DNA of 64,000 nucleotides from Theristus sp. LFF4_11. Lineage: Eukaryota > Nematoda > Chromadorea > Monhysterida > Xyalidae. Location: positions 90,541 to 154,540 of the forward strand of contig JASANC010000091.1 of the NCBI GenBank assembly GCA_030248135.1, given 5' to 3'. Below, one piece after another: positions 10,897 to 21,552 of the stretch. A program made the position numbers and the translations under genes. How positions within the stretch are numbered: position 1 is the first letter of the stretch; the number at the start of each line of letters is the position of its first letter. The notes under the pieces were generated by a model. It searched no databases. It saw only the letters and a list, made by a program, of their open reading frames with translations, and had not been told where the DNA came from.

Positions 10897-13800
10897 ATGG
10901 AGCGCGTGCCAGCGCTGATGACCGACATGTACCAAGTGACCATGTGCAACGCGTATTTTCGCGCCAAGAAACATCTGCAGCTGGCGACGTTCGAGCTGTT
11001 CTTTCGGCAGAATCCATTCGGCGGCGAGTTCACGGTCTTCGCTGGCTTGACCGAATGCGTCCATTATCTGCAGCAGTTCACATTTTCCGATCAGGGTCAG
11101 TCCACCTTTTTCTGTTTCGCTCTTTTTATTAGACCAGTAGCCGGGTTCTATCACCGTGGTGTCTGAGAGGCGAAGCTTTGGCCAAAGCGTTCAAGTTCTC
11201 TGGATTCTCCAACCTCTCGATTACCGCTGCTGCCAAGGTTGATTGACAAACTTTCTTCTGATCCTTCTTACTAACTTCTGCCGATATGCCGTCGCAAAGT
11301 TAGCATTTTTTTGTTTTTTTCATTTTCAGACACTATTATAGTGTTCGTATTTTTCCAAAAACCAAACACTGGTTCGAAGAGTTCGCAGTTTTCAAAATTC
11401 GTGGTTTGTGTGTGGCCTTTGGATAACAAAACACTCAAAATTCTCTCGTAGATCAAAATGTATGTGCCAGTGTGTTTGTACGTTAACAACTTGTTTAGTT
11501 TTCAGATCAAAACCCGTTTTACCTCTTAAAAACCTCGAAAAACGAACAAAACAATTCTAGTGGCCGCCCCTTTTTATCAAACATTGCAGACGTCGCGTAT
11601 CTCGGCTCGGTGCTCGGTCTCGACGAGAACGATGAGTTTCTCGTCTATTTACGCCAATTGACAGCCGATGACGTGCAACTGTGGTCGGTGCCGGAGGGCT
11701 CCGTTGTGTTTCCGCGAGTACCACTGATCGTCATCAGCGGCCCGCTTGGCGTCTGCCAGTTGCTCGAAACGGCCCTCTTGAATCTCGTGAACTTCGCAAG
11801 GTTAAAAATACTCAGTGGTTTTCGCTCGTTTTGGTGTTTGGTATTTGTGTTTGACGACAGCGTGTAAGTGTGCGTGTGTTCGTTTACGATTGTGCAGCAT
11901 TTTTGTGCCACCCAGTATAAAAAACGGAGTGCACAGTGTTCAGACTTGCACTATACCGTACACTGTACTGGCACACAGACACAGATCGGAGAAAGGAACA
12001 TGGTGGAGGGGGAGTGTTGGTTTCTTGGGTGCTCTGCCAACTAAATGCGGTTTGGAGATCGTGTGTCTTCAGACAATGAGTTTTGCTTCAAATCAGCCGT
12101 TTATTTTGCTGACAGTCTGGTGGCGACGAACGCGGCGCGCTTCCGCCTCGCGGCACCGGCTGGCAGCAGTCTGATCGAGTTCGGCCTCCGTCGTGCGCAG
12201 GGTCCGAACGGAGCGTTGACGGCGTCGAAATACTGCTATGCGGGGGGTGAGCGAACGGCTGGCGTATGAAAACAATGAAAGGAAAAAGTTTTCTCTCAAC
12301 ATAAAACAGGTTTTTTTCCGTGCCGTGCCATGCCATCACAAGACTCGGGATTGCGTTGGATTGCGAGGGTTAGATTGGGTATGGAGAGGGCATTGGGCAT
12401 ATGGACATTGGGTTGGTGGGCTCGTTGTGGGCATTAGCGAACCGTACTGGTAGCATTGTGCGATAATTTCTTTGAAGAATAGTTGAGAAAGCATTGGTGA
12501 GTTTTATAGAAAAAAATTGTTGGAAAAAAACTTGTTCCAACATTGCATGGAAGTGAGGGAACATCGCAAGTTCTCCCGTCACGAGTTCGTTGTTCCCTGC
12601 TGTGTTGCGCAACAATGTTCCTTATTGATTTTCCAGTAGAAGAGAGTTTCTGAAAGCGGAAAATACGCTCAGGCTTCGATGGCACGTCAAACTTGCTGGC
12701 CGGTCAATTGTACGGCGTGCCAGTGCGCGGCACGCAAGCACACGCATTCATCAGTGCGTTTCGTGTGGAGCACGATCAACAGGCGTTGTCCGTGAGTGTT
12801 CAAAGGGATCATGAAACCATGTACCACGTTGCGTTTGGTGCCTGACTGATTCTGGCACTGGCTGCACAATCTGGCAAACGAAGTCAAATGCCAGGAACTT
12901 GCTACCTCTGTGCAATATTGTGGTCTGGTCACGACATGTGATGTGACAGTCGACTCTGCTGATTCGATCTGTGGTACTGGTGGACCAATCAGTGCGTACT
13001 ATTCAAAAGCAACCAATCAGTTCGTTCAGTTCAAAAGCAGTTCGTTCGCATGCACTTGTGTTCAGTCTTTTGTCCTATTTTCTCAATGTTTTCTCTTTTT
13101 CTGCTGCTCTATTTTCAGGAAGAGGCCAGTAAACTGTTCGCGCTGGCAAAGGCATACATCGTGAAACTGTCTCAGCTCGCTCCAATGAACGTCGTCGGCG
13201 AGCAAATCGACAGCGAACTCTTGGCGTTCGTCTCGTATGCGAGCACGTTTCCCGACAGTTTCCTAGCGCTCGTTGACACGTACGACACGTTGAAGTGAGC
13301 ATCCGAAGGAGGAGTGCAGCCGTGCGCACTGATTGGCTCACTCCAGTCGCATTGGTGTTAGAATTGAAATAGTCAACCAATCGCCGTACTGCTGGCGTTT
13401 TTTTCTGTTGACTAACCGAATCATTCGTGGTATAAACAGGAGCATAGATAGCAAACACACCGGGTTTTTCAAAAGCCCCTTGATTGTATCTGCGGAATAG
13501 GGTTGCGACACACGAGCTTGGCTGGTCTCGATAGATTTTTCTCTGTCTCTTCTTCTCGTCTCATGAGAACCCAATCTTGTGTGGCAAACCCGAGTTGCAG
13601 AGCAGTCCGCTTTCCGCATTTGCCCGTTTCCTTTGTTTCAAGAAGCGGCGTGGTGAACTTCTGCGCGTGCGCGTTGGCACTGCACGAGCATTGCGGGAAA
13701 CGCGCGATTGGCGTCCGATTGGACAGCGGCGATCTCGCCTATGGCTCACGCGAGATCAGACGCCGCTTCAAGATGGTCGCTGAAACGTCAGTCTCGTCGA

Positions 13801-16800
13801 ACGTTCTTTTTGGTTTTTTTGGTTTCATTTACGAAAATAAGGTTTGAAATGTTGTTTCGTCATATCGAATCTTCGAGTCGAACAGTTGCACAACACCAGG
13901 GTAGTTGTGTTTTTGCGAAGTGTTTCTTTTACTCTAAAATGTGTTGTTTTTCTCGGTGGTTTATCATGCGGATGCGCGAGCGAGCGTAGCGAGCGGAGAG
14001 CGCATCACGCATAATATGAGCCGTTATCCCCTCGCGCGCTTTTTTCAAATTTGCTCGCTGCGTCCCGCGAGCATAGTATAAGCCACAAACTTGGCACTGT
14101 GCACACGAAACGAACACCCAAAGTTGTGCTTGGAGCCGCGAAAAAAATTTTATCCGACTACTTTTCATACGCTGTAGACACGAAAAACCTATTCTGAAAA
14201 CAGTGTTACTTCTTTCCCTTTGTATTTTTTTTCAGCTATGTAATCAACATGTGTTCGCCCTTTAAATTTTTGCCTGCGACACTTTCACAGTCGAACAAAA
14301 ATGTCCCCTGGGGTAATTCCATCCGGAGATTTTGAAAATCGGGTTAATTTTTTACCCAGACCCTGTTTTTGGGTAAAAAATTGGGCATTTTTAATTGTTT
14401 GGAGGGTTTTCACCTGGTTTTAAGTGTTCGCCCTTTCAATTTTTGGCTGGGACACTTTCACAGTTCAACAAAAATGTTTCCTAGGGTAATTTCATCCGTA
14501 TTTTCTGAAAATTTAGTTTATTTTTTTGCCCGGGCACTTTTTTGAGTTAAAATTGTGCATTTTTGAAAGTTCGTAGCATTTTGACTGAGTATCAGTTTTC
14601 ACTCTTACAAATTTTGTCTGAGCTACCAAAAAAATAGGAAAAAGGTCTAGTCCGTAGTAATTCAATGCGCTGATCACGGATTTTGGGTTAGTTTTCTTAC
14701 GTGAGCAACTCTAGATGCTGAATCGTGACGATTTCCGGCGAATCGGCCGTGGAAATCGGCGAAATCGGTCCAGAAATGAAAAACAAGAAAACTATGTTTT
14801 CCAGTGTAATTCAATGCGCTGATCACGGATTTTGGGTTAGTTTTCTTATGTGAGCAACTCTAGATACCGAATCGTGACGATTTCGGGCGAATCGGCCGTC
14901 GAAATTGGCGAAATCGGTCCAGAAATGAAAAACAAGAAAAGGGTGTTTTCCAGAGTAATTCAATGCGCTGATCACGGATTTTGGGTTAGTTTTCTTACGT
15001 GAGCAACTCTAGATACTGAATCGTGACGATTTCGGGCGAATCGGCCGTGGAAATCGGCGAAATCGGTCCAGAAACGAAAAACAAGAAAAAATGTTTTCCA
15101 GGGTAATTCAATGCGCTGATCACGGATATTGGGTTAGTTTTCTTACGTGAGCAACTCTAGATGCTGAATCGTGACGATTTCGGGCGAATCGGCCGTGGAA
15201 ATTGGCGAAATCGGTCCAGAAACGAAAAACAAGAAAAGGGTGTTTTCCATGGTAATTCAATGCGCTGATTACGGATTTTGGATTAGTTTTCTTATGTGAG
15301 CAACTCTAGATACTGAATCGTGACGATTTCGGGCGAATCGGTCGTGGAAATTGGCGAAATCGGCCCGGAAACGAAAAACGAGAAAAAGATGTTTTCCAGG
15401 GTAATTCAATGCGGTGATCACGGATTTTGGTTAGTTTTCTTACGTGAGCTACTCTATATGCTGAACCGTGACGATTTCGGGCGAATCGGCCGTGCAAATT
15501 GGCGAAATCGGTCCAGAAACGAAAAATAAGAAAAGGGTGTTTTCCAGGGTAATTCAATGCGCTGATCACGGATTTTGTGTTAGTTTTTTCAAGTGAGCAA
15601 CTCTAGTTACCGAATCGTGACGATTTCGGGCGAATCGGCCGTGGACTTCAGCGAAATCGGTCCAGAAATGAAAAAAAAGAAAACGGCGTTTTCCATGGTA
15701 ATTCAATGCACTGATCACGGATTTTGGGTTAGTTTTCTTATGTGAGCAACTCTAGATACCGAATCGTGACTATTTCGGGCGAATCGGCCGTCGAAATTGG
15801 CGAAATCGGTCCAGAAATGAAAAACAAAAAACGGTGTTTTCCATGGTAATTAAATACACTGATCACGGATGTTGTGTTAGTTTTTTCATGTGAGCAACTC
15901 TAGATACCGAATCGTGACGATTTCGGGCGAATCGGCCGTGGAATTTAGTGAAACCGGCCCAGAAATGAAAAACAAGAAATCGGTGTTTTCCATGGTAATT
16001 CATTGCGCCGATCACGGCTTTTGAGTCAGTTTTCTTATGTGAGCAATTCTAGGTACTGAATCGTGACGATTTTGGGCGAATCGGCCGTAAAAATAGCATA
16101 GACGAAATTGGCCTAAAAACGAAAAAATAAAAAAACCTGAGTTGTCCGGGGTGATTTTAGTCCGACCTTTGGGGCTTATGTAAAAGTCAGAATATTATCT
16201 AAAAATGCGGGAGACGCATATAAAAGGAGGAATATGGCCTTGTGTAAGCAGTGAAAGGCTTGGCTCGACAACGCTTTTCAAGTCTCTGATATGGTACACA
16301 CGGATACAAGTACATAAGAGTCATATTTTTGCGCCGTTTATTTTTTATTTCGGTTGCAAGTGGCAACCCTCGTACTCGTAGACAAATGAAACTTTCACAT
16401 ATATTTTTTCTAGCATTTAGCGACCTCTAAAACCACTAAAATAACGATCAGACTTTAGATCGCTGACACTGGTTTGCACAAAGTGTATCGCAGAGGCATT
16501 GGGAACGCAAGGTCTCCTTCTGTGGCAATGACTCACCGGTTTATCCTGTCACAAGAGTTTGGTAAAAAGGGTGAAAATCAACGGAAGACAACACTTTTTG
16601 CACTGGTGCTGCTGTATGCACAGCGGTGCGTACGTCAGCAACAACGATAAAGCTACATGCAGCAATGTTTTGCAATCTCTGATGTTTCTGTTTTTTGCAC
16701 AGAATTTACAGCATAGCCGATTAAACATGGCAGTTTTTTTCAGGGTGCAAGGAGCGCGCGAATTTTGAATGAAAGAAAAAGAAGTTCAGAAACCAAATTG

Positions 16801-19800
16801 TATGCCAAATTTGACGCGTTTTTTAAACTAATGGATTATCCGTATTATTCTGTTCATTCTTTCTCCCTTGCACACATGATTGAAAATTATGTTGGCATTT
16901 TTGAAAAAGACAACTCCTAGTCAGCGACTAATGCCGCCTTGATGGACTGCCTCATTTATTCGGCCATGCTGTACAGAATTTCGCACATGATGTGATTTTA
17001 GACTAAACTGAAGAGAACAATTGAAAAATATCTAGATAACTTCAAAGGTTTTACGCTTTTCAGCAAGCTTTTAAGCAACAAACGCGGCGCAAAAATATGA
17101 CTCTTATGTACTTGTATCCGTGTGTACCATATCAGAGACTTGAAAAGCGTTGTCGAGCCAAGCCTTTCACTGCTTACACAAGGCCATATTCCTCCTTTTA
17201 TATGCGTCTCCCGCATTTTTAGATAATTGGAATCAGCCTGTGCAACAATAAAAGTGCACCGGTCTTCCGAAAAAAAACGTTGGGGGGTTGGTGGGGTGAA
17301 GACGCGTTGGTGGTTGGACGTTGAAAATATTGTTGTTAGACTGTATTCATCGTCAAATCTGACTTCCAGATAATTCGGGGGGGGGGGGGGGGCGGGAAGG
17401 GAGGGGGGGGGGGGGGGGGGGGGGGCGGCGGGGGGGGGGGGGGCGGGGTGTTGTTGTGGCTGTATTATGATTTGGTGGGGGTGGGGGGGGGGGGGGGGGG
17501 GTGGGGGATCTTCGGTTGGGGGGGGGGGGGGGGGGGGGGAGGGAACCAAAGGGCGAAGGGAGGGAGGCAAGAAAAACGAAAAGTAAAATAAGAAGATAAA
17601 ATGTAGGGTAGTGGTAATAGGTAGTTTTGTTTTTTTTTTTTTTTTTGTGGGGTGTGGGAAAAAATTGGAGGGGGGGGGGGGGTGTTGTTTGGTTCTTTTT
17701 TGTGGTGGGGGGGGGGGGGGGGGGGGGGGGGGGATGAAAAATAGTTGTTGTGTCGTTATTGCTGGGGGATGGGGAACGGTGAGGAACGTTGTTAATAAGT
17801 ATATTATGTTGTAAGTTTTGGCGCGGGGGGTGTACTCATTTGCAATACCGCGAACCTAATATTGACACAACACGTTGGTTTATAATTGAAGTGGATAAAA
17901 AGTTGTTTATTTGCGTCATCGAAAAAAACAATGTGAGCTATCAAAAAAAAACTTTAACGCTTGACTGCCAGATCGACGGCGTTTCGTAAAGCATTTTCTC
18001 GGTTGCGTGCAACTGAAATCAGAAATTTTTTAAGTCCGGTTTCCATTCCAAAGATGATGATGGATTTCGTCAGAATTTTCTCAACACTCACCTCTTCGGA
18101 GAGACTTGCAGCGATCCAAGTGGTCGACAGCAACTGCGGCAACATGACACTTAGCGTCACGATCACATCTACTGTCATCATGCCCTCGGAGATCGCCATC
18201 ATCTGCGGCAGCTGGCCGCCTCGCAGCAGAGTGTAAACGAGCAGCGTCACCGCGGCGCTGTAAATCGCAACGAGCGACGTCACGAAGCGGCTGCTCAGCG
18301 CGTCAACCGCGCTCGTCACATTGCACAACGTCGAATGCGTTGCGCAGAACTTGGCCAACAGTTCACGGTGCTGTGCGGCCAGTTTGCTCTGATCGCATAT
18401 GTCCGGCTGGTTAATGTCACTCTCGAACGACTCGTTCAGTTGTTTCACGGACAGATAAACGGCGTACGTTACGCTGTTGACGAGCACAGCGGCCGCGCAC
18501 GGCTGCAGCAGCCAAATCGGCTGAAGAATCATCTCAAGCATCTCGAACAAATTGAGTTCCTCGTGGTGTAGGTTCTTGACGATGTTTACGACAGAACTCG
18601 CTAACCAACTAATAAGATACAGAAACATCAGGACTATCTGAACAACGAACAGTCGACGGCGCTTTTCAAGCGGGAATAGAAGCGCGCGGTGTTCGGCAAA
18701 AAAACGACCAAGTCGATTGCCAAAGGGAAACCAAACGAGCAACTGGACGCTCGTCACAATCACGTGCAGATTGAGCGAAAGCCATGCAAATATACCCACG
18801 TTTGTCATGTTGATGTTCAGTGTTAAAAAGCCGTGCTCAAATAGTCCTTTCACAATGATCACGATAACAATATTGTAACCGACGGTGCCTAACAGAATCA
18901 CGGCGCAGAAAACCGTAATTTTCAGGAAAACCAGCGATTTATATTGGTTCCAGTTCAGATACCACGGCTGGGTGGTTGAGTCCAACTCCAAGTAGAGACC
19001 GAAAATGCGTAATACGGCAATGACTAACTTTTGCGTGTCGTGAAGGGTTGAATAAGTAGGCATTATAGAATTTTGTACCACTTGTTAATAATCAATAAAA
19101 GAAGCTGTTTTTTAATTACAGCACGAGTTTTGGAACTTGAAGGCACTCAACCTTTGGTGCGTTAGTGATTGAACGGCTTTCCATCCAATATGGACCAATC
19201 TTTGCCCGGTCAGAAAATAACAAACCAGTGATTTGGGCCCGATGTCGGTTTTTGGAGAATTTGAAAGATTTGATATCGAGAGTGGGATATCATGAGTGAA
19301 AAACTACACTAGCTTTCTGTCAGTTTATACGACACCAAATAAAAGTAAACAGAAGGTAGCATTAAAAACGGTATAAAATAACATCAGAGACTTCAAACCA
19401 ACTTGTTTTGACGTTTGTGCCATTGTGTAAACATAAGTTGTCGTTTCAATTAAACAAACAACCAAAACCCAGAAACCGACAGTGATATAGACTCTAAATT
19501 TTCAATCAAGCAAGAGTGGAATTCCAAATGTAGTTCTGTTTTTGAAAAGAAATACATCATACCGGACCAAACAAAACGTTTCAGAAGAATAATGACAAAA
19601 CTACCCAACTGATTGAGTTAATTGAATGAATTGTTCTGTGTTTTTCTTCAGGAAAACAAGCGTGCCCTGGTGCGAGCAACACGAGTGCAACCGTTGTACA
19701 GTCGTTACCATGGTCGCACGAACGATCGAAGCGACCGTTCATCAGAAAACACCAGTCGCCCATTGGAAGCGTTACCCTGCATTCGGGATCGTGTCAGTCG

Positions 19801-19936
19801 ATCGATCAAAGAGCTAAGAGATGACCATATCAGACACATGAACCCGACGCCATATAAAGTTTGTGTCAGTGAACAGTTGTACTCGTTCTTGCACGCACTT
19901 TGGCTGGAGAACACGCCGGTTGGCACGTTGGAGTAA
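10897..19936 (+). CDS. NAPRT: Nicotinate phosphoribosyltransferase, with a central gap
   Basis: NAPRT condenses nicotinate with PRPP, using ATP, to give nicotinate mononucleotide, the first step of the Preiss-Handler route to NAD, in the cytosol. Visible exons are 10897-11095, 11590-11800, 12116-12246, 12673-12791, 13119-13294, 13643-13786 and 19652-19936 (TAA). The ATG opens [16 protein letters not shown], the usual start region. Family motifs follow in order: [66 protein letters not shown]. The last exon carries the C-terminal signature [14 protein letters not shown]. About 110 family residues between the fifth motif and the last exon (the VASND...GIGT part, involved in phosphate and ribose binding) were not found between 13787 and 19651. 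That interval holds composite element B and an antisense receptor gene. Either small exons escaped me, the assembly lost sequence, or the gene is damaged. Confidence 0.93.
13965..17230 (-). mobile_element. Composite satellite-carrying element, copy B (inverted, in NAPRT intron)
   Basis: Read on the minus strand this repeats the order of copy A. The inverted-repeat module is at 16195-17230 (ends TTATCTAAAAATGCGGGAG and complement), the ~150-bp satellite at 14650-16160, and the end module at 13965-14650, finishing with the same palindromic GC-rich tip (ATCATGCGGATGCGCGAGC). No SINE is present in this copy's inverted-repeat module, so the SINE in copy A came later or elsewhere. Confidence 0.7.
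14650..16160. repeat. ~150-bp satellite array, about 10 monomers
   Basis: The marker AATTCAATGCGCTGATCACGG recurs about every 149-150 bp (near 14660, 14811, 14959, 15107, 15257, 15405, 15556, 15704). It is the complement of the monomer in copy A. It lies within the NAPRT intron. Confidence 0.95.
17384..17735 (+). repeat. Guanine-homopolymer-rich tract
   Basis: Dense runs of 8-25 G occupy 17384-17540, with more at 17668-17733. Any apparent proline- or glycine-rich protein here is a by-product of the homopolymers. Such tracts form G-quadruplexes readily and are also prone to sequencing and assembly error. Confidence 0.85.
17954..19081 (-). CDS. Gustatory-receptor-like multi-pass membrane protein
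   Basis: An uninterrupted 375-codon reading frame encodes a hydrophobic protein with about six clear membrane segments: residues ~48-78, 85-115, 143-170, 185-215, 262-290 and 303-328. The loop before the fifth segment has the pattern [19 protein letters not shown], which resembles the HxxLCxLVxxVNxxFS region of insect gustatory receptors and the related invertebrate GUR/7tm_7 family. Those are ligand-gated or light- and taste-responsive ion channels with the N-terminus in the cytoplasm. The usual last segment with its TYxxxxLQ motif is missing; the protein stops after a basic stretch ([14 protein letters not shown]). Either a final exon lies downstream on the minus strand or the gene is truncated. 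The gene lies wholly inside an intron of NAPRT on the opposite strand. Another multi-pass family is possible. Confidence 0.62.
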   Translation of the reverse strand: MVQNSIMPTYSTLHDTQKLVIAVLRIFGLYLELDSTTQPWYLNWNQYKSLVFLKITVFCAVILLGTVGYNIVIVIIVKGLFEHGFLTLNINMTNVGIFAWLSLNLHVIVTSVQLLVWFPFGNRLGRFFAEHRALLFPLEKRRRLFVVQIVLMFLYLISWLASSVVNIVKNLHHEELNLFEMLEMILQPIWLLQPCAAAVLVNSVTYAVYLSVKQLNESFESDINQPDICDQSKLAAQHRELLAKFCATHSTLCNVTSAVDALSSRFVTSLVAIYSAAVTLLVYTLLRGGQLPQMMAISEGMMTVDVIVTLSVMLPQLLSTTWIAASLSEEVSVEKILTKSIIIFGMETGLKKFLISVARNRENALRNAVDLAVKR

Positions 19937-21552
19937 TTCGTATTGAGCACATTTCTTTCACGTTTTTCTCATTTTTTCTCAGTTTCACATGCTTTACACG
20001 CTTGATATGGCTTTTGTCTGCCTGTGGATTGCGTTGATACACAAGTTAGTTAGGATGAATAAGTTCAGTACCCTAGATTTTGACTGGTTCTGCGACTCAG
20101 TGCGCGCATAGATAGCAAAGCAGCTCATAGTGAAAATCAAACAGTCTGCTAGATAACAATGAATTTTTTTGCTGATTAAGTATGTTTTGTTTAAACCTGT
20201 CACCTTTGTCGCAGAATGCAGAGTTCGCGAAATAAAGAAGAATGGGATCGGGTTCGAAAGAAAACATACCGTATTACCTCTAATAAACCCCCATGGGGGT
20301 TTATTTCTTCAGCGACTTCTGGGGGTGGGGGTTTATTTTGGGGGGGGGATTATTTTTGGGGGGGGGGTTTATTTGGAAACCATTTTTAGGGGTGGGCAAA
20401 ATGGCAAAAATACCTTCCATGGCAGGAAGGAAGTCGCAGAAACTTCTACTTTTCACAGAGATTTCCTTTTGTAACAGCCTTTTGTAATGAAATTACCACT
20501 AACTCTCCTTGGGGGGTTTGGGCATTTTATGGGGTGGCTGGATTTGGTGGGGGTGTGTTAAAGGTGTTAAAGGGGGGGGGGGTGTGTGGGGGGGGGGGTT
20601 GGGGGTGGGGGGGGGGGGGGGGGGGGTGTTTGGGGGGGGGGGGGGTGGGGGGGGGGTTGTTTAATAGAGGTAATACGGTAATCTGTCAGAAATGGGCTTT
20701 GATTCGAATCAAACTACATTTCCCGTTCATTGTTTTTTGATTAAAAGTTTTGTGTGGATGTATTTTGACAAAAATATGACAGGTTTGAAGAACCTTACTT
20801 GTACTGGATGAATTCGTATGTTTGCTGAATTTATGGCCCCATTCATGCACACGTGCGCTGAAGGACTTCGCGGCAGATGCTTGTTTCAGCATGAATGATG
20901 TGTGCGCAGTGATGCACAGTGTGTGTAAGAAGACGGTAAGGAAACACTGCTTGCGTAACAAGAGGTTTGCGTAACGTCTTATTATACTTCTCGTTGAACA
21001 TTTTTTTGCATCTGGCTGTTTTCGCTCGTTCATTTATTCATCTTGAAGGACGGTGAAGGACGCTGCTATGCAAAGAATTACTTCAGCATGAATTTCACAT
21101 ATCATTTTCAGATACCATTTCACATCCAAGAAACCGGAAAGATAATGTTTTGAAAAGCAAAATAAAACACCAAGTATGCGATGCAATACTGTAGCATTCA
21201 ATTTTTTCATGAAGACTACTACGCGCAATCCGTATTTTCCACTAAACCAGGTGGTGATCGTGGTACGATCGGATGCGTATTTCTTACTAATTTTTGCACA
21301 TAATTTTTTTAAAACACAATTATAATATCAGATAATATTATACACAATATACAATTGAAAAAGTTTTTTAACAATTGCGAACTGGTACCACCTAAACGTA
21401 AATTCGTGTACCGTGTAGTCGCCATGCGTCTGAAGCTCAAGCTTCGTGACAATATTGCGAAAAATTCATGTCTAACTTGCGAAAACGGACGCGTTTGTCG
21501 TAAATTATGCGTTAAAAAAAATCCGTTGGAATTTAAATAAAAACTTTGAAAA
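19937..21552. other. Interval between NAPRT and SLC5 gene 3' ends
   Basis: NAPRT (+) and the SLC5 gene (-) converge here. The interval contains one G-rich TA-flanked element (20269-20678) and a GGCCCCATTCATGCACACG motif near 20835 that recurs elsewhere. A lysine-rich 61-codon frame at 21355-21540 has no recognisable relatives, and I do not call it a gene. Confidence 0.5.
20269..20678 (+). mobile_element. G-rich TA-flanked MITE, copy 1
   Basis: The ends CCGTATTACCTCTAATAA and its complement are bordered by TA on each side. Just inside the left end is the palindrome CCCCCATGGGGG, followed by repeated TTTATTT-G(7-9) blocks. A conserved core contains ATGGCAAAAATACCTTCCATGG and AGCCTTTTGTAATGAAATTACC. 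Other copies are at 24081, 28801, 46619 and 54714. Confidence 0.85.

Noticed and set aside
16998..17570. Long proline-rich reading frame on the minus strand
   Set aside because: It is the complement of G homopolymers running into the inverted-repeat module of composite element B, with no start context or family match.
21355..21540. Lysine-rich 61-codon frame with a CxxC-like pattern
   Set aside because: No relatives recognised, no splice or promoter support, and of a length expected by chance in AT-rich DNA.
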